Shown here one piece after another: positions 9,430 to 20,535 of a stretch of 33,858 nucleotides of DNA. Below the pieces are notes generated by a model. That model was not told the origin of the DNA, searched no databases, and worked only from the letters and a program-made list of their open reading frames with translations. The position numbers and the translations under genes are program-made. The DNA is from Thermomucor indicae-seudaticae (Eukaryota > Mucoromycota > Mucoromycetes > Mucorales > Lichtheimiaceae): assembly GCA_000787465.1 (NCBI GenBank), contig JSYX01000378.1, positions 1-33,858 on the forward strand, written 5' to 3'. Each line of letters begins with the position of its first letter. Within the stretch, counting starts at the first letter, position 1.

Positions 9430-12400
9430 ATGAGATTTGCTCGAACCAGTATTCGTCCCTCCCTGACCTTCCTATTACTGTTACTAACATGTCTACACAC
9501 GTTTGGACTCTATCTATTTTTGAATGGATTTCTACTGACGCGGCAGACGCTGGACATTGTTGGAGTTGACCGTCCTGTATGGGATCAGTTTCCTCTTGCA
9601 GAGCAGACGCACCAGCAGACAACTGATTTCTTCAACAGGAATCTTTTACCGCCAAAAATGCCATCGCAAAAACCGTTTCGACGGGCCATGGTGATTGTTA
9701 TTGATGCGCTTCGGTTCGATTTCATGCTGCAGATGCCCAATGCCAGCAGCAGCAGCCAGGACCGGTGCTATTATCGAAATCGACTCCCCATTATCCAGCA
9801 CTTGCATAAAACACGACCTGCCTCATCACTTCTTTTTCAGTTTCGCGCGGATCCACCCACAACAACCATGCAGCGCGTCAAGGGGTTAATGACCGGTTCG
9901 CTTCCGACATTTATAGATGCCGGTTCGAATTTCGCGTCATCAGCCGTAGGCGAAGACCATCTCCTGCATCACTTGCGTCAGCGCTATGATAATATATATT
10001 TCATGGGCGACGATACGTGGGTCAATCTGTTTCCCAAAGTGTTTTCTAATACCAGCAAGACGTTTGAGAGCGACAGCTTCAAGATGTTTGACCTTGATAC
10101 CGTGGATAACCGAATCTTATCACGGCTGTGGCCAATCTTAGAACAAGATCAGGAGTGGCAACTTGTGATTGCCCATTTCTTAGGTGTCGATCACTGTGGA
10201 CATACGTTTGGGCCGTCGCATCCAAAAATGGCAAGCAAACTCAGCCAGATGAACAGTGTACTTGAGCGACTTGTGCAGTATGTGGATAATGATACCTTGC
10301 TGATTGTCATGGGCGATCACGGCATGTCGGTTGAAGGAGATCATGGTGGCGAAAGCGTGGAGGAATTGATGAGTGGACTATTCATGTATTCTACAAGGGA
10401 TTTGACGTTGCTGCCACCCCTAGAGAATGGTCGTTATTATCGTGGACTGTATCAACGTCTACATCAAAAACGTGTAGAGCTATTAGGTTACCAGCAACTA
10501 TTACACGACATTCGCGAACGTCTCGAGTATGATCCGACCGAATATCCGATAGTGTCGCAAATTCACCTGGTACCCACACTAGCCTATTTACTCAACGTGT
10601 CGATACCCTTTGGCAACCTGGGTGCGGTCATACCGGATGTCCTGATACCCGAGGACGGCACTGTTGTTCCTTCTTCCAAACACAGCGTGCTCCTCCATAT
10701 GGCGCAACAGTTTCGAGTGAACGCTTTGCAAGTTTATACCTATTTGACACAGTACTGGAACCAGACAAATCATCCGGGGTTTGCTCCTGAATCCTTGAGG
10801 GACATTTATACCCACTTGTGGCATGCGGATCGGTTGCTCAAAGATCTCTTTGCTACTCGGAGCTTGATGGATAATGATGATAGCGACGAGGAGACGTTTT
10901 CCGTACTTGAAGAGGCCATCTTGAGCTATGATGCGTTTTTGATGCGGACGATCAGATATTGTCAGAGTATCTGGGCCCAGTTTGACGTTGGTTGCATGGC
11001 AGCTGGCATACTGGTTTTGAGCTTGACCGTGTGCGTTACAGTATATATTGCACGCATATGGCGACCGTGTATCAATTCTCGCCGCATGGTTCTGATATGG
11101 TTCAGTACACTTGTGGCAGGTTTTCTCGCTGTTGGTGTTGCCTTTGCAATATTGAGGGCTCTTGCGGTCCCGCATGCCGAATGGTTCGAGAAGATGTCGC
11201 ATACGGACTGGGCGGCGAGTAGTGCGGCGCTCTGTTTGCTCGTAACAACTCTTTTCTCGATTGAGGAAATGGCTAAACCTGCGAAACCAATGGAAACGAA
11301 GACGTGGTGGATGTTGGTGATCGGCACAGTTGCGCAGTCGTTTACGCTAGCATCAAACAGCTTTGTGGTCTGGGAAGATCGTGGCGTGCGTTTTGTGGCA
11401 GCAACGCTGTGCGTTTGGTGGTTGTTTCTAGAGGTTGCTTCAACTAGGACTTTGAAGGCTGGTTGCATGTCTATGGCTGCACCGTTGATTGTGCTTAGTT
11501 GGGTTAGGTTGACGGGACTCACGGGACAGTGCCGCGAAGAGCAATTTCCTTACTGTGAATATCTTCACCATGGCCAGCTGAAACTCGGTCTCAGCACATT
11601 TCATTATGGGACAGCTTGGTTCCTAATGTGCGCTATCTTTTTGACTCTCATTCTTCCGTTTTTCTTTTATCAGAAACTGCGCGCGACGACATGGCATTGC
11701 GTAGCTTACGGCTTTGGGCTTGTCGTTGTTTTGCTGAGAATGCTGGCAGACATATATCAGAACACACCTCAGAATAGTACGTCCCTTGCCCACGAAGATG
11801 TGAAAGTAGCGTTGATTCCGTCTGCTGCAATGCTGAATGTATACCTTCCCCGAGCAGTATACGCATTATGTTTGGCGGGCATACTACAGAGCATATTCGA
11901 CATGAATGATAAGACAAAACGGAAACCTGCTGCATGGACGATTCTCTTGCTGTGGAGCGTGACCCTGGCTATGTTACAACGTCCATTTGGCAGTGTGATT
12001 ATCCTTACAGTACCACTCGTTGTGGATCTGTTGGATTCAAGTGGAAGCAGTTTACTTGTACGCGTTGCTCTGCTGCGATGTCTGGGGCACCATATCTTTT
12101 TCGCGACCTACCATCAGGCAACCTTCACATCATTACCGTGGAAAGCAGCCTTTGTCGGGTTCGATGATATGAATTACTATGGTGGTGCGATCCTGGTTGC
12201 GCTGTCGACCCTTTCAGGCCACTTGAGCGGATGGATTGGAGGTCTGGTCCTACTTGCGAATAATAGTAATGAAGAGATAGTAGAGCAGCAGCAGCAGCAG
12301 TACAAAAGTTCGGTATATCTCACAGTGCTGCTGGATGCAATTCCAACGACCTTATCTGCTGTGTTTGTTTTAATTCTGCGTCGTCATTTGATGACATGGA

Positions 12401-12492
12401 AAATATTTGCCCCTCGGTTTTTGTTACAAAGTCTACTTGGTGTCGGTTCACATATTGCAGCTATACTTTATGGAAAGTTACTTAATCCATAG
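9430..12492 (+). CDS. GPI13: GPI ethanolamine phosphate transferase 3 (PIG-O/Gpi13)
   Basis: This ER membrane enzyme transfers ethanolamine phosphate from phosphatidylethanolamine to the third mannose of the GPI precursor, the group later joined to protein. The single-exon protein has 1020 residues from the chosen ATG, the usual family size. A signal-anchor helix covers about residues 12-37. The lumenal alkaline-phosphatase-like domain carries the metal and nucleophile motifs MVIVIDALRFDF (Asp92), PTTTMQRVKGLMTGSLPTF, GVDHCGHTFGPSHP and MGDHGM...GDHGG. A long multi-span C-terminal half follows. The frame is open upstream to an ATG at 9109 (107 more codons), but only from 9430 does the sequence look like the family (short basic start, then the membrane helix). 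A CAG run near 12285-12300 gives a short poly-Gln loop. Confidence 0.93.
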   Translation: MRFARTSIRPSLTFLLLLLTCLHTFGLYLFLNGFLLTRQTLDIVGVDRPVWDQFPLAEQTHQQTTDFFNRNLLPPKMPSQKPFRRAMVIVIDALRFDFMLQMPNASSSSQDRCYYRNRLPIIQHLHKTRPASSLLFQFRADPPTTTMQRVKGLMTGSLPTFIDAGSNFASSAVGEDHLLHHLRQRYDNIYFMGDDTWVNLFPKVFSNTSKTFESDSFKMFDLDTVDNRILSRLWPILEQDQEWQLVIAHFLGVDHCGHTFGPSHPKMASKLSQMNSVLERLVQYVDNDTLLIVMGDHGMSVEGDHGGESVEELMSGLFMYSTRDLTLLPPLENGRYYRGLYQRLHQKRVELLGYQQLLHDIRERLEYDPTEYPIVSQIHLVPTLAYLLNVSIPFGNLGAVIPDVLIPEDGTVVPSSKHSVLLHMAQQFRVNALQVYTYLTQYWNQTNHPGFAPESLRDIYTHLWHADRLLKDLFATRSLMDNDDSDEETFSVLEEAILSYDAFLMRTIRYCQSIWAQFDVGCMAAGILVLSLTVCVTVYIARIWRPCINSRRMVLIWFSTLVAGFLAVGVAFAILRALAVPHAEWFEKMSHTDWAASSAALCLLVTTLFSIEEMAKPAKPMETKTWWMLVIGTVAQSFTLASNSFVVWEDRGVRFVAATLCVWWLFLEVASTRTLKAGCMSMAAPLIVLSWVRLTGLTGQCREEQFPYCEYLHHGQLKLGLSTFHYGTAWFLMCAIFLTLILPFFFYQKLRATTWHCVAYGFGLVVVLLRMLADIYQNTPQNSTSLAHEDVKVALIPSAAMLNVYLPRAVYALCLAGILQSIFDMNDKTKRKPAAWTILLLWSVTLAMLQRPFGSVIILTVPLVVDLLDSSGSSLLVRVALLRCLGHHIFFATYHQATFTSLPWKAAFVGFDDMNYYGGAILVALSTLSGHLSGWIGGLVLLANNSNEEIVEQQQQQYKSSVYLTVLLDAIPTTLSAVFVLILRRHLMTWKIFAPRFLLQSLLGVGSHIAAILYGKLLNP
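12285..12300 (+). repeat. short CAG triplet run inside the PIG-O gene
   Basis: Five consecutive CAG codons encode a Gln run in a loop between predicted membrane helices; likely length-variable between strains. Confidence 0.7.
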
Positions 12493-12690
12493 TAAATTTG
12501 AGTGATAATAATATATCGCAATTGTTGTTGTTCGTTACGAGGCCTGTCTTTTCCGGTGTAATCTTTTCCAGAAAAATGCCGCATATTTTGGAGTGGGATG
12601 CATGGCATGCATGTTTTAAAAAATGTTCCGATGCAGACCAATCCAGGGCACACACACACAACCTTTTTATCTCTCTTCTTTACGTCTTCT

Positions 12691-12697
12691 TATATAG
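12691..12697 (+). promoter_or_regulatory. TATA-like box before the anillin-like gene
   Basis: TATATAG, 32 bp ahead of the ATG at 12729 and preceded by a CT-rich tract. The short distance leaves little room for a leader, so this is a weak call. Confidence 0.3.
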
Positions 12698-12728
12698 TTG
12701 TGTCAGTGTAAAAGTTTTATGTGATACC

Positions 12729-14619
12729 ATGTCCAACTACCCAAAAGTACCCAATCCGATGCTCTCACCGGCACGGCCACCTCCCACTCAACGCGGTTTA
12801 CTTGGGCGTTTCTCTACTTCGACTTCGCTCAAAGGACTTTCTTCGGCATCCACCGCATCCTTTAAGAATTTCTTTAGTAAATCCTTTCATCAGCTATCCT
12901 CAGCCAGCTCGTATATTCGACCAGCAGCTAGCAAACGCATTGGACCAGCGTCCATCACAAGCGATACACGGAAGCAGGACTATGATGACGATGCAATCTA
13001 CAAAAACACTCTGCATTTCGCTCAATATCATAATCATGTCCTTAAAAAATCCTCACCTGCCGGTTTGAACGAACCTATCATTTATTATAACGGACCATGG
13101 GATACACTGGACGAATTGCCAGACGATAAATTGGAGTGGATCAAAAATGAGCCGGTGACCACAGAAGGATTGAGGCATCCCTTGACGGATTGCTCAGGAT
13201 CGATTGTGTTTCGCAAGCCAGTTACCCGCAGCCAGACATTGTATGATAATGATCAAAGAAAGGGAAAAAGGCGATGAGAGGACTTACACGTCTTGCATGT
13301 TCTAGTCCCGTTATACAGCGCTCAATACCCATTTCGTCACCCAAGGCCATGTTCTATATACGAGGTAAACAAGGTCCTCTTAAAAAAACACAGGGAAACT
13401 CAAGTACATATATGTATCTAGTGATCCACATCGTACAACATGACACGACCAAGTGTAAGTTAGTAAGAAAGGGAACATCAAAGGAACAACTGGAACTGAT
13501 TCGAAACAACAAAGTGTGTAATTTTCGGTGTACGGTTCAAGTGGATCAAAGTGTATGCTATGGTCACACTTTTACAAGCGAGAAACGTGGCAAGAGCCGT
13601 ATTCGAGCCGATATTGACGAGATATTCTTATTGCAAGTGCATAAATTAGATGTAAACCTGTCAAATTTCTGGCTAACATTTTATATCATAAAGTGACGTG
13701 GATCATCCCACAGTGGCGACCCTTCAGGTGTTCACTCAACCAAAGCCGGCGATGACCGGTCTTTTCGGTTTTCGGTCAGCACAGGTGCAAGAAACCTTGG
13801 TCGGTCAACAAGACTTTGAGGTGACGATGCGGCCAAAAGAGAAGCAGCTGCACTATGTTACACTCGCAAGGTCACCGTCGTGTCAAGTACTCGTGATCTC
13901 TGGAACTTTCGTCAGTTGTGGCGCTCAGGTATTGCTTGATAACAAGTGCGTTTATGCTGGATACCTTACTGTCTATATCCGTGGACGGTCGACTCCTGTA
14001 AGTAAAAAGAAAAGGTTAGCAAGTCAAAATGACACGTGCGTATATAACACGGCTGTATACATATAGACTTGGCAGCGCTTTTGGGCAGCTCTACATGGAA
14101 ATCAACTGAATCTTTATGACTTTGAATATCGAGAGGTAAGAAGAAGCAATAGAAAGAGGGACAATGTTTTTTTACATCGACCTTCCTTTACAGTCAAAGC
14201 CACCTACTTATATTGTCCCGTTGTATTGCTTTTACCGGGTATTCCATCCTTCGGCAGAAGACGAAGAACGCCAAGTGGATGTGGGTTCGCTGGGACTGGC
14301 GTTACAGTTCAGTGAAACTGCACTCGATAAACGGGAACTGCTGCAGGATATGACTTGCTTTGAATGGCGAATGTATCTATTGCCTGATAACGCCAAAAGC
14401 GCCCGCGAATGGGGACGCGCTTTCAACTATGTTGCGTCCGTCTTGAACGAGCATCGTGGTGTGGAAGGCTACTATGACAGTACAACAATCACCGAGTCGT
14501 CTTGTCTCACGTCCAGTATTTACAGCACACCGACCAGAGACTATGAAGACTTTAACGATTACATCGCTTTATCGGATACTTTTGCATCATCTACTGTTCC
14601 TTCAAAACTATTGTGGTAA
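12729..14619 (+). CDS. anillin-like protein (AHD and PH domain)
   Basis: Exons 12729-13240, 13306-13364, 13422-13632, 13694-13997, 14067-14135 and 14194-14619 join to 526 residues. The N-terminal ~170 residues are Ser/Pro-rich. Residues ~185-345 form an anillin-homology-like beta domain, including FLFDVDHPTVATLQVF rebuilt across an intron. Residues ~347-480 form a PH domain (AGYLTVYIRG, then TWQRFWAALHGNQLNLYDFE, then KPPTYIVPL, ending with a helix containing REWGRAFNYV). Relatives such as Mid1/Mid2 and Bud4 place the contractile ring and septins at the division site by binding lipid and Rho/septin partners. The protein is shorter than most family members and lacks an obvious myosin- or actin-binding N-terminus. 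The third intron looks like a GC-AG intron. The second (13365-13421) is 57 nt without a stop, so a 545-residue retained form is possible. Confidence 0.8.
13633..13693 (+). other. GC-AG intron in the anillin-like gene
   Basis: The donor reads GCAAGT, the strong GC-type consensus, with a GGCTAAC branch site 16 nt before the AG. It is 61 nt long and phase 2. No GT donor nearby joins the flanking frames in phase while keeping the conserved beta strand TVATLQVF. Confidence 0.65.
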
Positions 14620-14768
14620 TATAATAATAGTAATAAAAAAAGAATCAGCTTGTTTATGAAACAACAGAGTCGTATTGTCGATCATGCGTGCCGGGCCGTA
14701 AAAAGGTCATTGGCCCTCGCTCTCGTTATCTTCCATATTTCCTTATCCTCTACTTTTGATGCGTTTCA

Positions 14769-17494
14769 ATGGGAGAATCTTCGAAAGCAGCACTGGAAAA
14801 CGCTCCCTTGATCACTGGACGAGGCAAAGATAAATCGCCAGCGCATCTGGGAGGTTATGGAGCTGCAGCAGGTTCGGCAAGACGAAGACCATTCACCAAT
14901 GACAACGACCAAGACTTTATCGAACAAGAAGACACACAACTGACGCAGCAATGCCGCTTACGACTCTGCTTGGCTTTCGTGTTGCTTTTGGGTCTCTCGT
15001 GCGTCGCCGCCCTCTTCTTGCTGCTCATGACGCCTGATTTTGCACAACGATCATTGGCCGATGGCATCGAATTTCAGTTTAAGGAAGCCTCGATTATCAA
15101 TGCAACCGAAAACGGTAGTACCCAACTTGACTTGACGTTACATGTCGCTGGCCAACTCGTGCTTCACAAGACAGTGTACGATTTGAGCCGGCAAGTGTCT
15201 CGGTTCTTTGGCGATATCCAGATTGAGCCGTCCACAGTCCAGGTGTTCCATGGGATAGACGAAGACCAGCAGCGTATCGGGGCCATCGAGTTGCCACCGT
15301 TGGTGCTCTCATCGACGAGTAACTTGACTACGTTTGATTTTATCACTCGGTTTAGCGTCAGCAATGTGAAAGCGTTGGTCGGATTCTGTGAGGACGCCGT
15401 GGCTTCCAAGACGGTCGCTTGGCAGATTGAGGGACCCGTGGCAATCAAAGCCGGCTGGCTATTGAGCACTCGAACCCAGATCGACAAGCAGGTGTTGCTC
15501 GACGGTAATTTATTACTGGAAGCGTTTTGCGAAGCTACAGGAAGGTTCACTTTTGGTATGACCAGGTATGGACGGGTTGAAGCAAGCTGAAATACAGGAC
15601 GTTCAGTTTCCTGGTGCTCACCCACTCGGAGGCATTGCTTTGAGCGGCAGAGTGGGTATCTATAATCCATCCAGAATGCTGAGTCTACCTCTTGGTGATG
15701 TTGACTTTGCTATCTACTTGGCGGATGAGAACGGATACGAAAAAGTCATTGCTGTCGTCAGAGCACATGATGCCAAGCTGTTGGGCGATCAACAGAACTG
15801 GTTCAATATTTCTGGGCGTTCCATGCCCTTCGACGATGGTGATGATCGTGGAAAACAACTTATGGAAAAATTCCTTTCCGCCTATTTACACGGAAACACG
15901 ACGACTGTTCATGTACGTGGCAGTTCTTTCGGGCCTGATGATTTACCACAAGACGGCAATGTGCCTACGTCTTCGACGCCGGCATGGCTACGAAAAGCGC
16001 TGGAGTCGCTCTCTCTCAAGATACCCTTCCCAGGCACTTCGGATTCGAACCTTATTCGTTCTCTAGAGCTTTCCGATATCAAGATTGATTTCTCTGATGA
16101 TTATGACGAACCTCTTGTGTCTGCCCATGCCATGGCGCTACTCAAAAGACCCGACGAGATGAACTTCTCTCTGAACGTGACAGAAATCCGACCCCAAATA
16201 TACCTCTATCTGCATGAAGATTCCGAACGACCATTCGGTCGCTTGATACCCACGAAACCATGCCCTGCTGAAACATATCAGATGGAAGACGATCCAAGCA
16301 TGTTTAAAGTGGTGTCGCAAGTGGAACGTGCTCCTTTCTCTGTCATGCCAGGAATGGACGACGATTTTCAAAAGTTTTTGGAAAACATATTTCATGGTCG
16401 ACGAAGCAAGGTGTACATACGCGGTACTTCAGATGCACAGGTGGATAGTGCTTTTGGACATCTTGCCGTGCACGGCCTTTCATTTAAAGGAGAGATTGAG
16501 ACCAAAGGTATCAAATCCTAGAGCCTTGAAACAGCGAATAAACTCTGTATTCTATTGCAAGCAACCTAATGAGTATAAACCAAAAGGTATGGAAGGCATG
16601 AAGAATCCGCCTCCGGAAGTGACATCGATAGCTCTGAAGCGCGGGCATCCTGACGCTCTTGAAGTACTGTGCAGTCTTGTAATCTCGAACCCGTCAAATG
16701 TTGACGTCAATTTGGGTCTACTTCGAGCGTATTTGATATATGATGACAAGATCATTGGGGAGTCTACAATCCCCGAGCTAAAGTTGGAAGCGGAAACAAA
16801 GAGTGAACTGATTGTTGAAGGACGCTTATTCAAGGAGGCACCATGCCATTTATCACCCATGGTTGAATTTATCGGCAACTATATATCAGGTAACATGTTG
16901 GAAGGAATCATGAGCGAATATCTACCAACATTTTCTATTTTTATAGGAGACGGCGAAACAAAACTGGCGATATCAGGAAGACACCCGAACGCTACTCTAT
17001 CCAAGCTCCTGTGGCCGCTCGTTCAGCAGTTTGAATTTACGGTCAGTCCTCCTCCGTTCCAGGAGGCTCCGCTACTGGCTGATATGCGGATGAACATCCT
17101 ATCATCCACGACGATTCTTTGGCTCCGTAACCCATTCGAGGAAATCAATATCGAGATTGTCCGACTCGATGCGTCGGCGACATACAGAGGCCATCAAATC
17201 GGGACTGCCCATGCCAACTTTGAAGATCCCAGTGAGGGCTGGCCATCAGGACCCGTGGTACTCCCACCACCTGTTTGTTCCTCAGAGGATAACTGTACGG
17301 CTGTTGTGATCGAGACACCCAAAATACCAGTCATGACCAAGAAATTTGGCTTTGAAGAGATCAAAAAGGCACTCGGCGGTGAAATTGAGATCTCTGTGGA
17401 GAGCATGCTTGATATCAATATCGATCAACTTGTGCTTCAAGATCTTCGGTACCAACGTAGCAATTTGACCGCAAAAATCAGCAAAGGCTTTTGA
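14769..17494 (+). CDS. DUF3712 vacuolar membrane protein, Tag1-like
   Basis: Exons 14769-15504, 15566-16507 and 16587-17494 give 861 residues. The N-terminal ~62 residues are polar and cytosolic, residues ~65-87 form one membrane helix (LCLAFVLLLGLSCVAALFLL), and the rest is a long beta-rich lumenal part with several NxS/T sites and repeated blocks ending in statements such as GIYNPS and ISNPSN, as in DUF3712 proteins. In budding yeast the family member Tag1 lies in the vacuole membrane and helps to end autophagy during long starvation. Many fungal members are uncharacterised. Both introns (61 and 79 nt) have G|GTAA or G|GTAT donors and phase 1. Family assignment is fairly firm; the cellular role is carried over from yeast only. 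Confidence 0.75.
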
Positions 17495-18407
17495 TTGCAC
17501 TCGAATTAGATGCCCAGCGCGGCTATGTATCATACAATCAGCCAGTGCATTGACCCAGCTTAGTATCATTTCTTTTGCAAATTGTATATATTTGAAGCTG
17601 ATACCCATACTCTCTATATAAGCTTCCTTTGTAAGTAGCGAAATCTAATAAATGATGCAGCGCACTTTTTCTAACCCACACAGCAAAGGACAGCCTCTTT
17701 AGTCTCAAGACACGCCCATTTACTGCTGAACATTTTACGAAAAGGGGGTTTAATTAAAAAGCGTACTATAGCAAAGACTTTTTCATTGTATCTTTCATGG
17801 TGCGAATGCTACAGTCTTTCTTAATTCGACATGCCAAATAGACATAGAGGCTCGTTTGAAATAGAATATACATCCGCGCAACATTTGGCATGGACGGCGC
17901 TTGCTGGTAGCCAATGAAGTTCGGCTACAACATTGAGGTTGTGTGTCACATTGTTTCGCAGAACTGTGTGTAGACAATCGTTGAAAAATGAGTATTAGTC
18001 AAGGTAATACTCGCGCCATTGTAGACTGATCTATGTGCGACGTGGGGAAGAGAGGAGTGGCGCGGGCTTTTTATACTTTGCCAAGTATACCAGATAACCT
18101 CGTGCTGACACTCGAAACGCAAATGATTGACACGGAACGTGGCAAACGGTTGTCAAGGGCATGTCCATCATATGAGCCGCGTAAACATTGTGACATGCTC
18201 TATGCCAGAATCGGCAACCCAATTTGAGACTGACAGCAGAATTGTTTAGACTTGTGGTACCTTGACAACACGGCAACTCGAATCATGGTCACCTTCCCGA
18301 AATTAATTTTTTTTTTTTTTCAAATAACTCACCATTCTCCTCCGTAATTATCTTTTCTCTCCCTTTTTTCTTTCTTCTTTTCTTTCGACCCTTTCCCTTC
18401 CTTCGCG
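17495..18407. other. intergenic region, no gene seen
   Basis: About 0.9 kb. AATAAA at 17647-17652 is a possible poly(A) signal for the DUF3712 gene. TATATAAG near 17615-17622 has no ORF behind it. A T-run at 18307-18320 and a CT-rich tract (18355-18400) lead to the next start codon. Short ORFs on both strands have no recognisable features. Confidence 0.5.
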
Positions 18408-19601
18408 ATGCGTCCAAAGATCATTTGGATATCAGCACTCATATTCACATTCTTTTCGATCCAGTCCCAGGCTTGTTTTCTTGGGATTGGAAGCGACTGT
18501 AACAAAGACCAATCAAGCAGTTCAGCTGTAGAAAGTCCCACTTCAAGTGCGCCAGCGGCCTCTTCGCCTGCTGCGCCAACGGATAGCTCCAGTGCGGCAC
18601 CGACCAGCGCAGCGGCACCCTCAAGCGCACCTTCTACACCTGCCCAGTCCTCTGGCGGTCAACAACAACCCAGCCAGACAGTCGCACTATCATCACCTTC
18701 GAGCCAATCGAACCAAACCCCGACGCCAACAGATTCTACTTCTAATACAGGCAATCACACGCCCGCATCGTCGTCTATTGATTCTGCCTCTTCTTCTTCT
18801 TCGTCATCCCCATCGAGCACTGACGCAGCCTCTTCATCGTCGGCCAACAGTCAAGGTGGTAGTAGCAGTAGCGACAGCAAAAACACTGGAATCATAGTTG
18901 GATCTGTTGCTGGCTTTGTTGTCGTGATAGGTGCTGCGTTCGGATTTGCTCTTTTGGCGAAGCGAAAACGTGCCAGCCGTCGCAGCCGACTGTATGGTAG
19001 TGATGAATTGCAAACACCTAGCAGCAACAACAACAGCAGCAGTAATAACGGCACAGCAGCAGCGTACCACAACGGTTCGCCTTACGACAGTCGTCCGTCA
19101 CCAGCCATGGCTGCTGCAGAGACATTGCATCACTCACCACCCATGCAGCATCAACCAATGCAACAGCAACAATGGGATGATTACGCGGGCGGTTATCATT
19201 ATGGTGCTGGCTACTCTCCTCAGCCACCACCAGCTGTGGCCGGTGACCCTTACTACTCGCCACCAATGCCTAACCAAGCTTTGAATCCAGTCATGAGTTA
19301 TCCCGACGCTGCCATTTCGGGCGCTTATTACGCCCACCCACCTAACAATGGCCCGTACTACGATAACACTGGATATTACGATCCTTATGCGCAAAATGCT
19401 GCTATGCACAGCTCTCCTCCACCCATGGCTGCTACAGCTGCTCCTATCCCGACTTCAGCTGCTGGTGGACCGATCTATTCTCCACCCAACGCTTACGATG
19501 ATCACGATGCACAACCGACTCCAACCAGCAACCAGTATCATCCACCAGCGTCTCAGCCTCAGCCAACAGCGCATGAACAACAGCAATGGGGTTACCGATA
19601 A
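18408..19601 (+). CDS. mucin-like one-pass membrane protein, wall-sensor-like
   Basis: A single exon of 397 residues. A signal peptide (residues 1-22, ending SQA) is followed by a short Cys pair, then ~125 residues of Ser/Thr/Ala/Pro that should be heavily O-mannosylated. One membrane helix covers about 159-183 (GIIVGSVAGFVVVIGAAFGFAL) with a basic stop (KRKRASRRSR). The ~200-residue cytosolic tail is rich in Tyr, Pro, Gln and Asn, with repeated YYSPP/HSPP and YYDPYAQN-like patches. The layout matches yeast Mid2/Mtl1 and WSC sensors, which feel wall stress and signal to Rho1, but there is no WSC cysteine domain and no sequence motif that proves the role. It could also be a general mucin-type surface protein. 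Confidence 0.7.
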   Translation: MRPKIIWISALIFTFFSIQSQACFLGIGSDCNKDQSSSSAVESPTSSAPAASSPAAPTDSSSAAPTSAAAPSSAPSTPAQSSGGQQQPSQTVALSSPSSQSNQTPTPTDSTSNTGNHTPASSSIDSASSSSSSSPSSTDAASSSSANSQGGSSSSDSKNTGIIVGSVAGFVVVIGAAFGFALLAKRKRASRRSRLYGSDELQTPSSNNNSSSNNGTAAAYHNGSPYDSRPSPAMAAAETLHHSPPMQHQPMQQQQWDDYAGGYHYGAGYSPQPPPAVAGDPYYSPPMPNQALNPVMSYPDAAISGAYYAHPPNNGPYYDNTGYYDPYAQNAAMHSSPPPMAATAAPIPTSAAGGPIYSPPNAYDDHDAQPTPTSNQYHPPASQPQPTAHEQQQWGYR

Positions 19602-19630
19602 ATTGTAGACAAGTTCCCATGATAGTTACC

Positions 19631-19649
19631 CACATACATACATACATAC
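19631..19649. repeat. (CATA)n microsatellite
   Basis: A short CATA tandem run in the 3' region after the mucin-like gene. Confidence 0.7.
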
Positions 19650-19819
19650 GTTATTTTTTCTTTTTCTTTTCAGTAGTCTATCCATTCCAACTTCTTTTAA
19701 TCTCTGTCACTAAAGAGGTTTAAAAGAAATTATGTATATCTGGAAATCAAAGCCAAGATATATTGTCATCATGAATATTGGGTGGAATAATAATAATAAG
19801 TTAGTTTTAGCGCACAAGA

Positions 19820-20535
19820 TCATTTCTTCTTGGCACGGTATTCAGCAATATCCTTTTCGACTTCAGCCTTCATTTCCCTGTAGAGCTTGGGTCGATAACC
19901 CAATGCAAACAAGACTTCAAAGAACACAAAGTAAGGTGCCGAAACCAGGGCTTGGACGAGATTGTCGACCAATCTTGGGCTTCTCTTTTCAGCCACACCA
20001 TGGCCAATGAATTGGAAAATCCAAGAGGCGACATGGCCTGCGACTGCAATAGGGACCGCGTTCGGGTTGGTACGGGCAAACTTTGTTGCGGTATAGCACA
20101 TGCCATACAGGAACGGGGCGTAGAGTGCCTTTTTAGGGTAAAACGTTACAAAGGGGAGCGTTCGTTGTATGGGGTGAAATATACACTTACTGAAGCGATA
20201 GGGTCCAACACAGTATAATACAGACTGTAGCCAACTACGGTAAAGAAACCCAAGTTTGGTCCAAATGATTTTAGCCAGCGGAATGACGATGGCAACGAGT
20301 TTGGATTGATCAGTGGTCCCGTCTTGGCACCAAAAACCAGTGCTACATTACAATTCCGAGAGAGAAATAAGTTGAAGTTACGGTTCGCAAGGGGTACGTG
20401 TCAAATGCGTAGATTACCTGTCCAGAAAATGACGGGTACAAAGACCATGTGAATCGCGACGTTCACCTTGTTGTTATGGTGAGCGCCATACAACACGAGT
20501 TGCTTTTTAAGATTAAACACGTCCACCAAAGGCAT
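19820..20535 (-). CDS. MPO1: Mpo1-like (DUF962) 2-hydroxy fatty acid dioxygenase
   Basis: On the minus strand, exons 20535-20418, 20342-20191 and 20128-19820 give 192 residues, close to the 174 of yeast Mpo1. Mpo1 is an Fe(II)-dependent ER dioxygenase that shortens 2-hydroxy fatty acids by alpha-oxidation when phytosphingosine is broken down. Conserved His residues are visible: GAHHNNKVN (His19, His20) with His29, and GHV...FIGHG (His122, His133) followed by EKRSP. The hydrophobic segments between are membrane helices. The C-terminus is charged and ends in KKK, a possible ER-retrieval signal. The start is the ATG that opens directly before the conserved FNLKKQLVLYG block; an upstream in-frame ATG (20682) adds 49 residues with no family likeness. 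It lies convergent to the mucin-like gene and divergent from the Rictor gene. Confidence 0.9.

Noticed and set aside
9921..9935. tRNA B-box-like GGTTCGAAT motif
   Set aside because: It lies in the conserved PIG-O coding frame and there is no matching A-box or cloverleaf around it.
10588..11202. 204-residue minus-strand ORF
   Set aside because: It lies wholly inside the PIG-O exon on the other strand and has no domain features; the sense protein is clearly conserved.
17795..18276. Short ORFs on both strands in the spacer between the DUF3712 and mucin-like genes
   Set aside because: They overlap each other, lack gene-like leaders and show no recognisable sequence.
19018..19409. Several overlapping minus-strand ORFs opposite the mucin-like gene
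   Set aside because: They mirror low-complexity CAG/CCA-type codons of the sense gene; none shows a domain.
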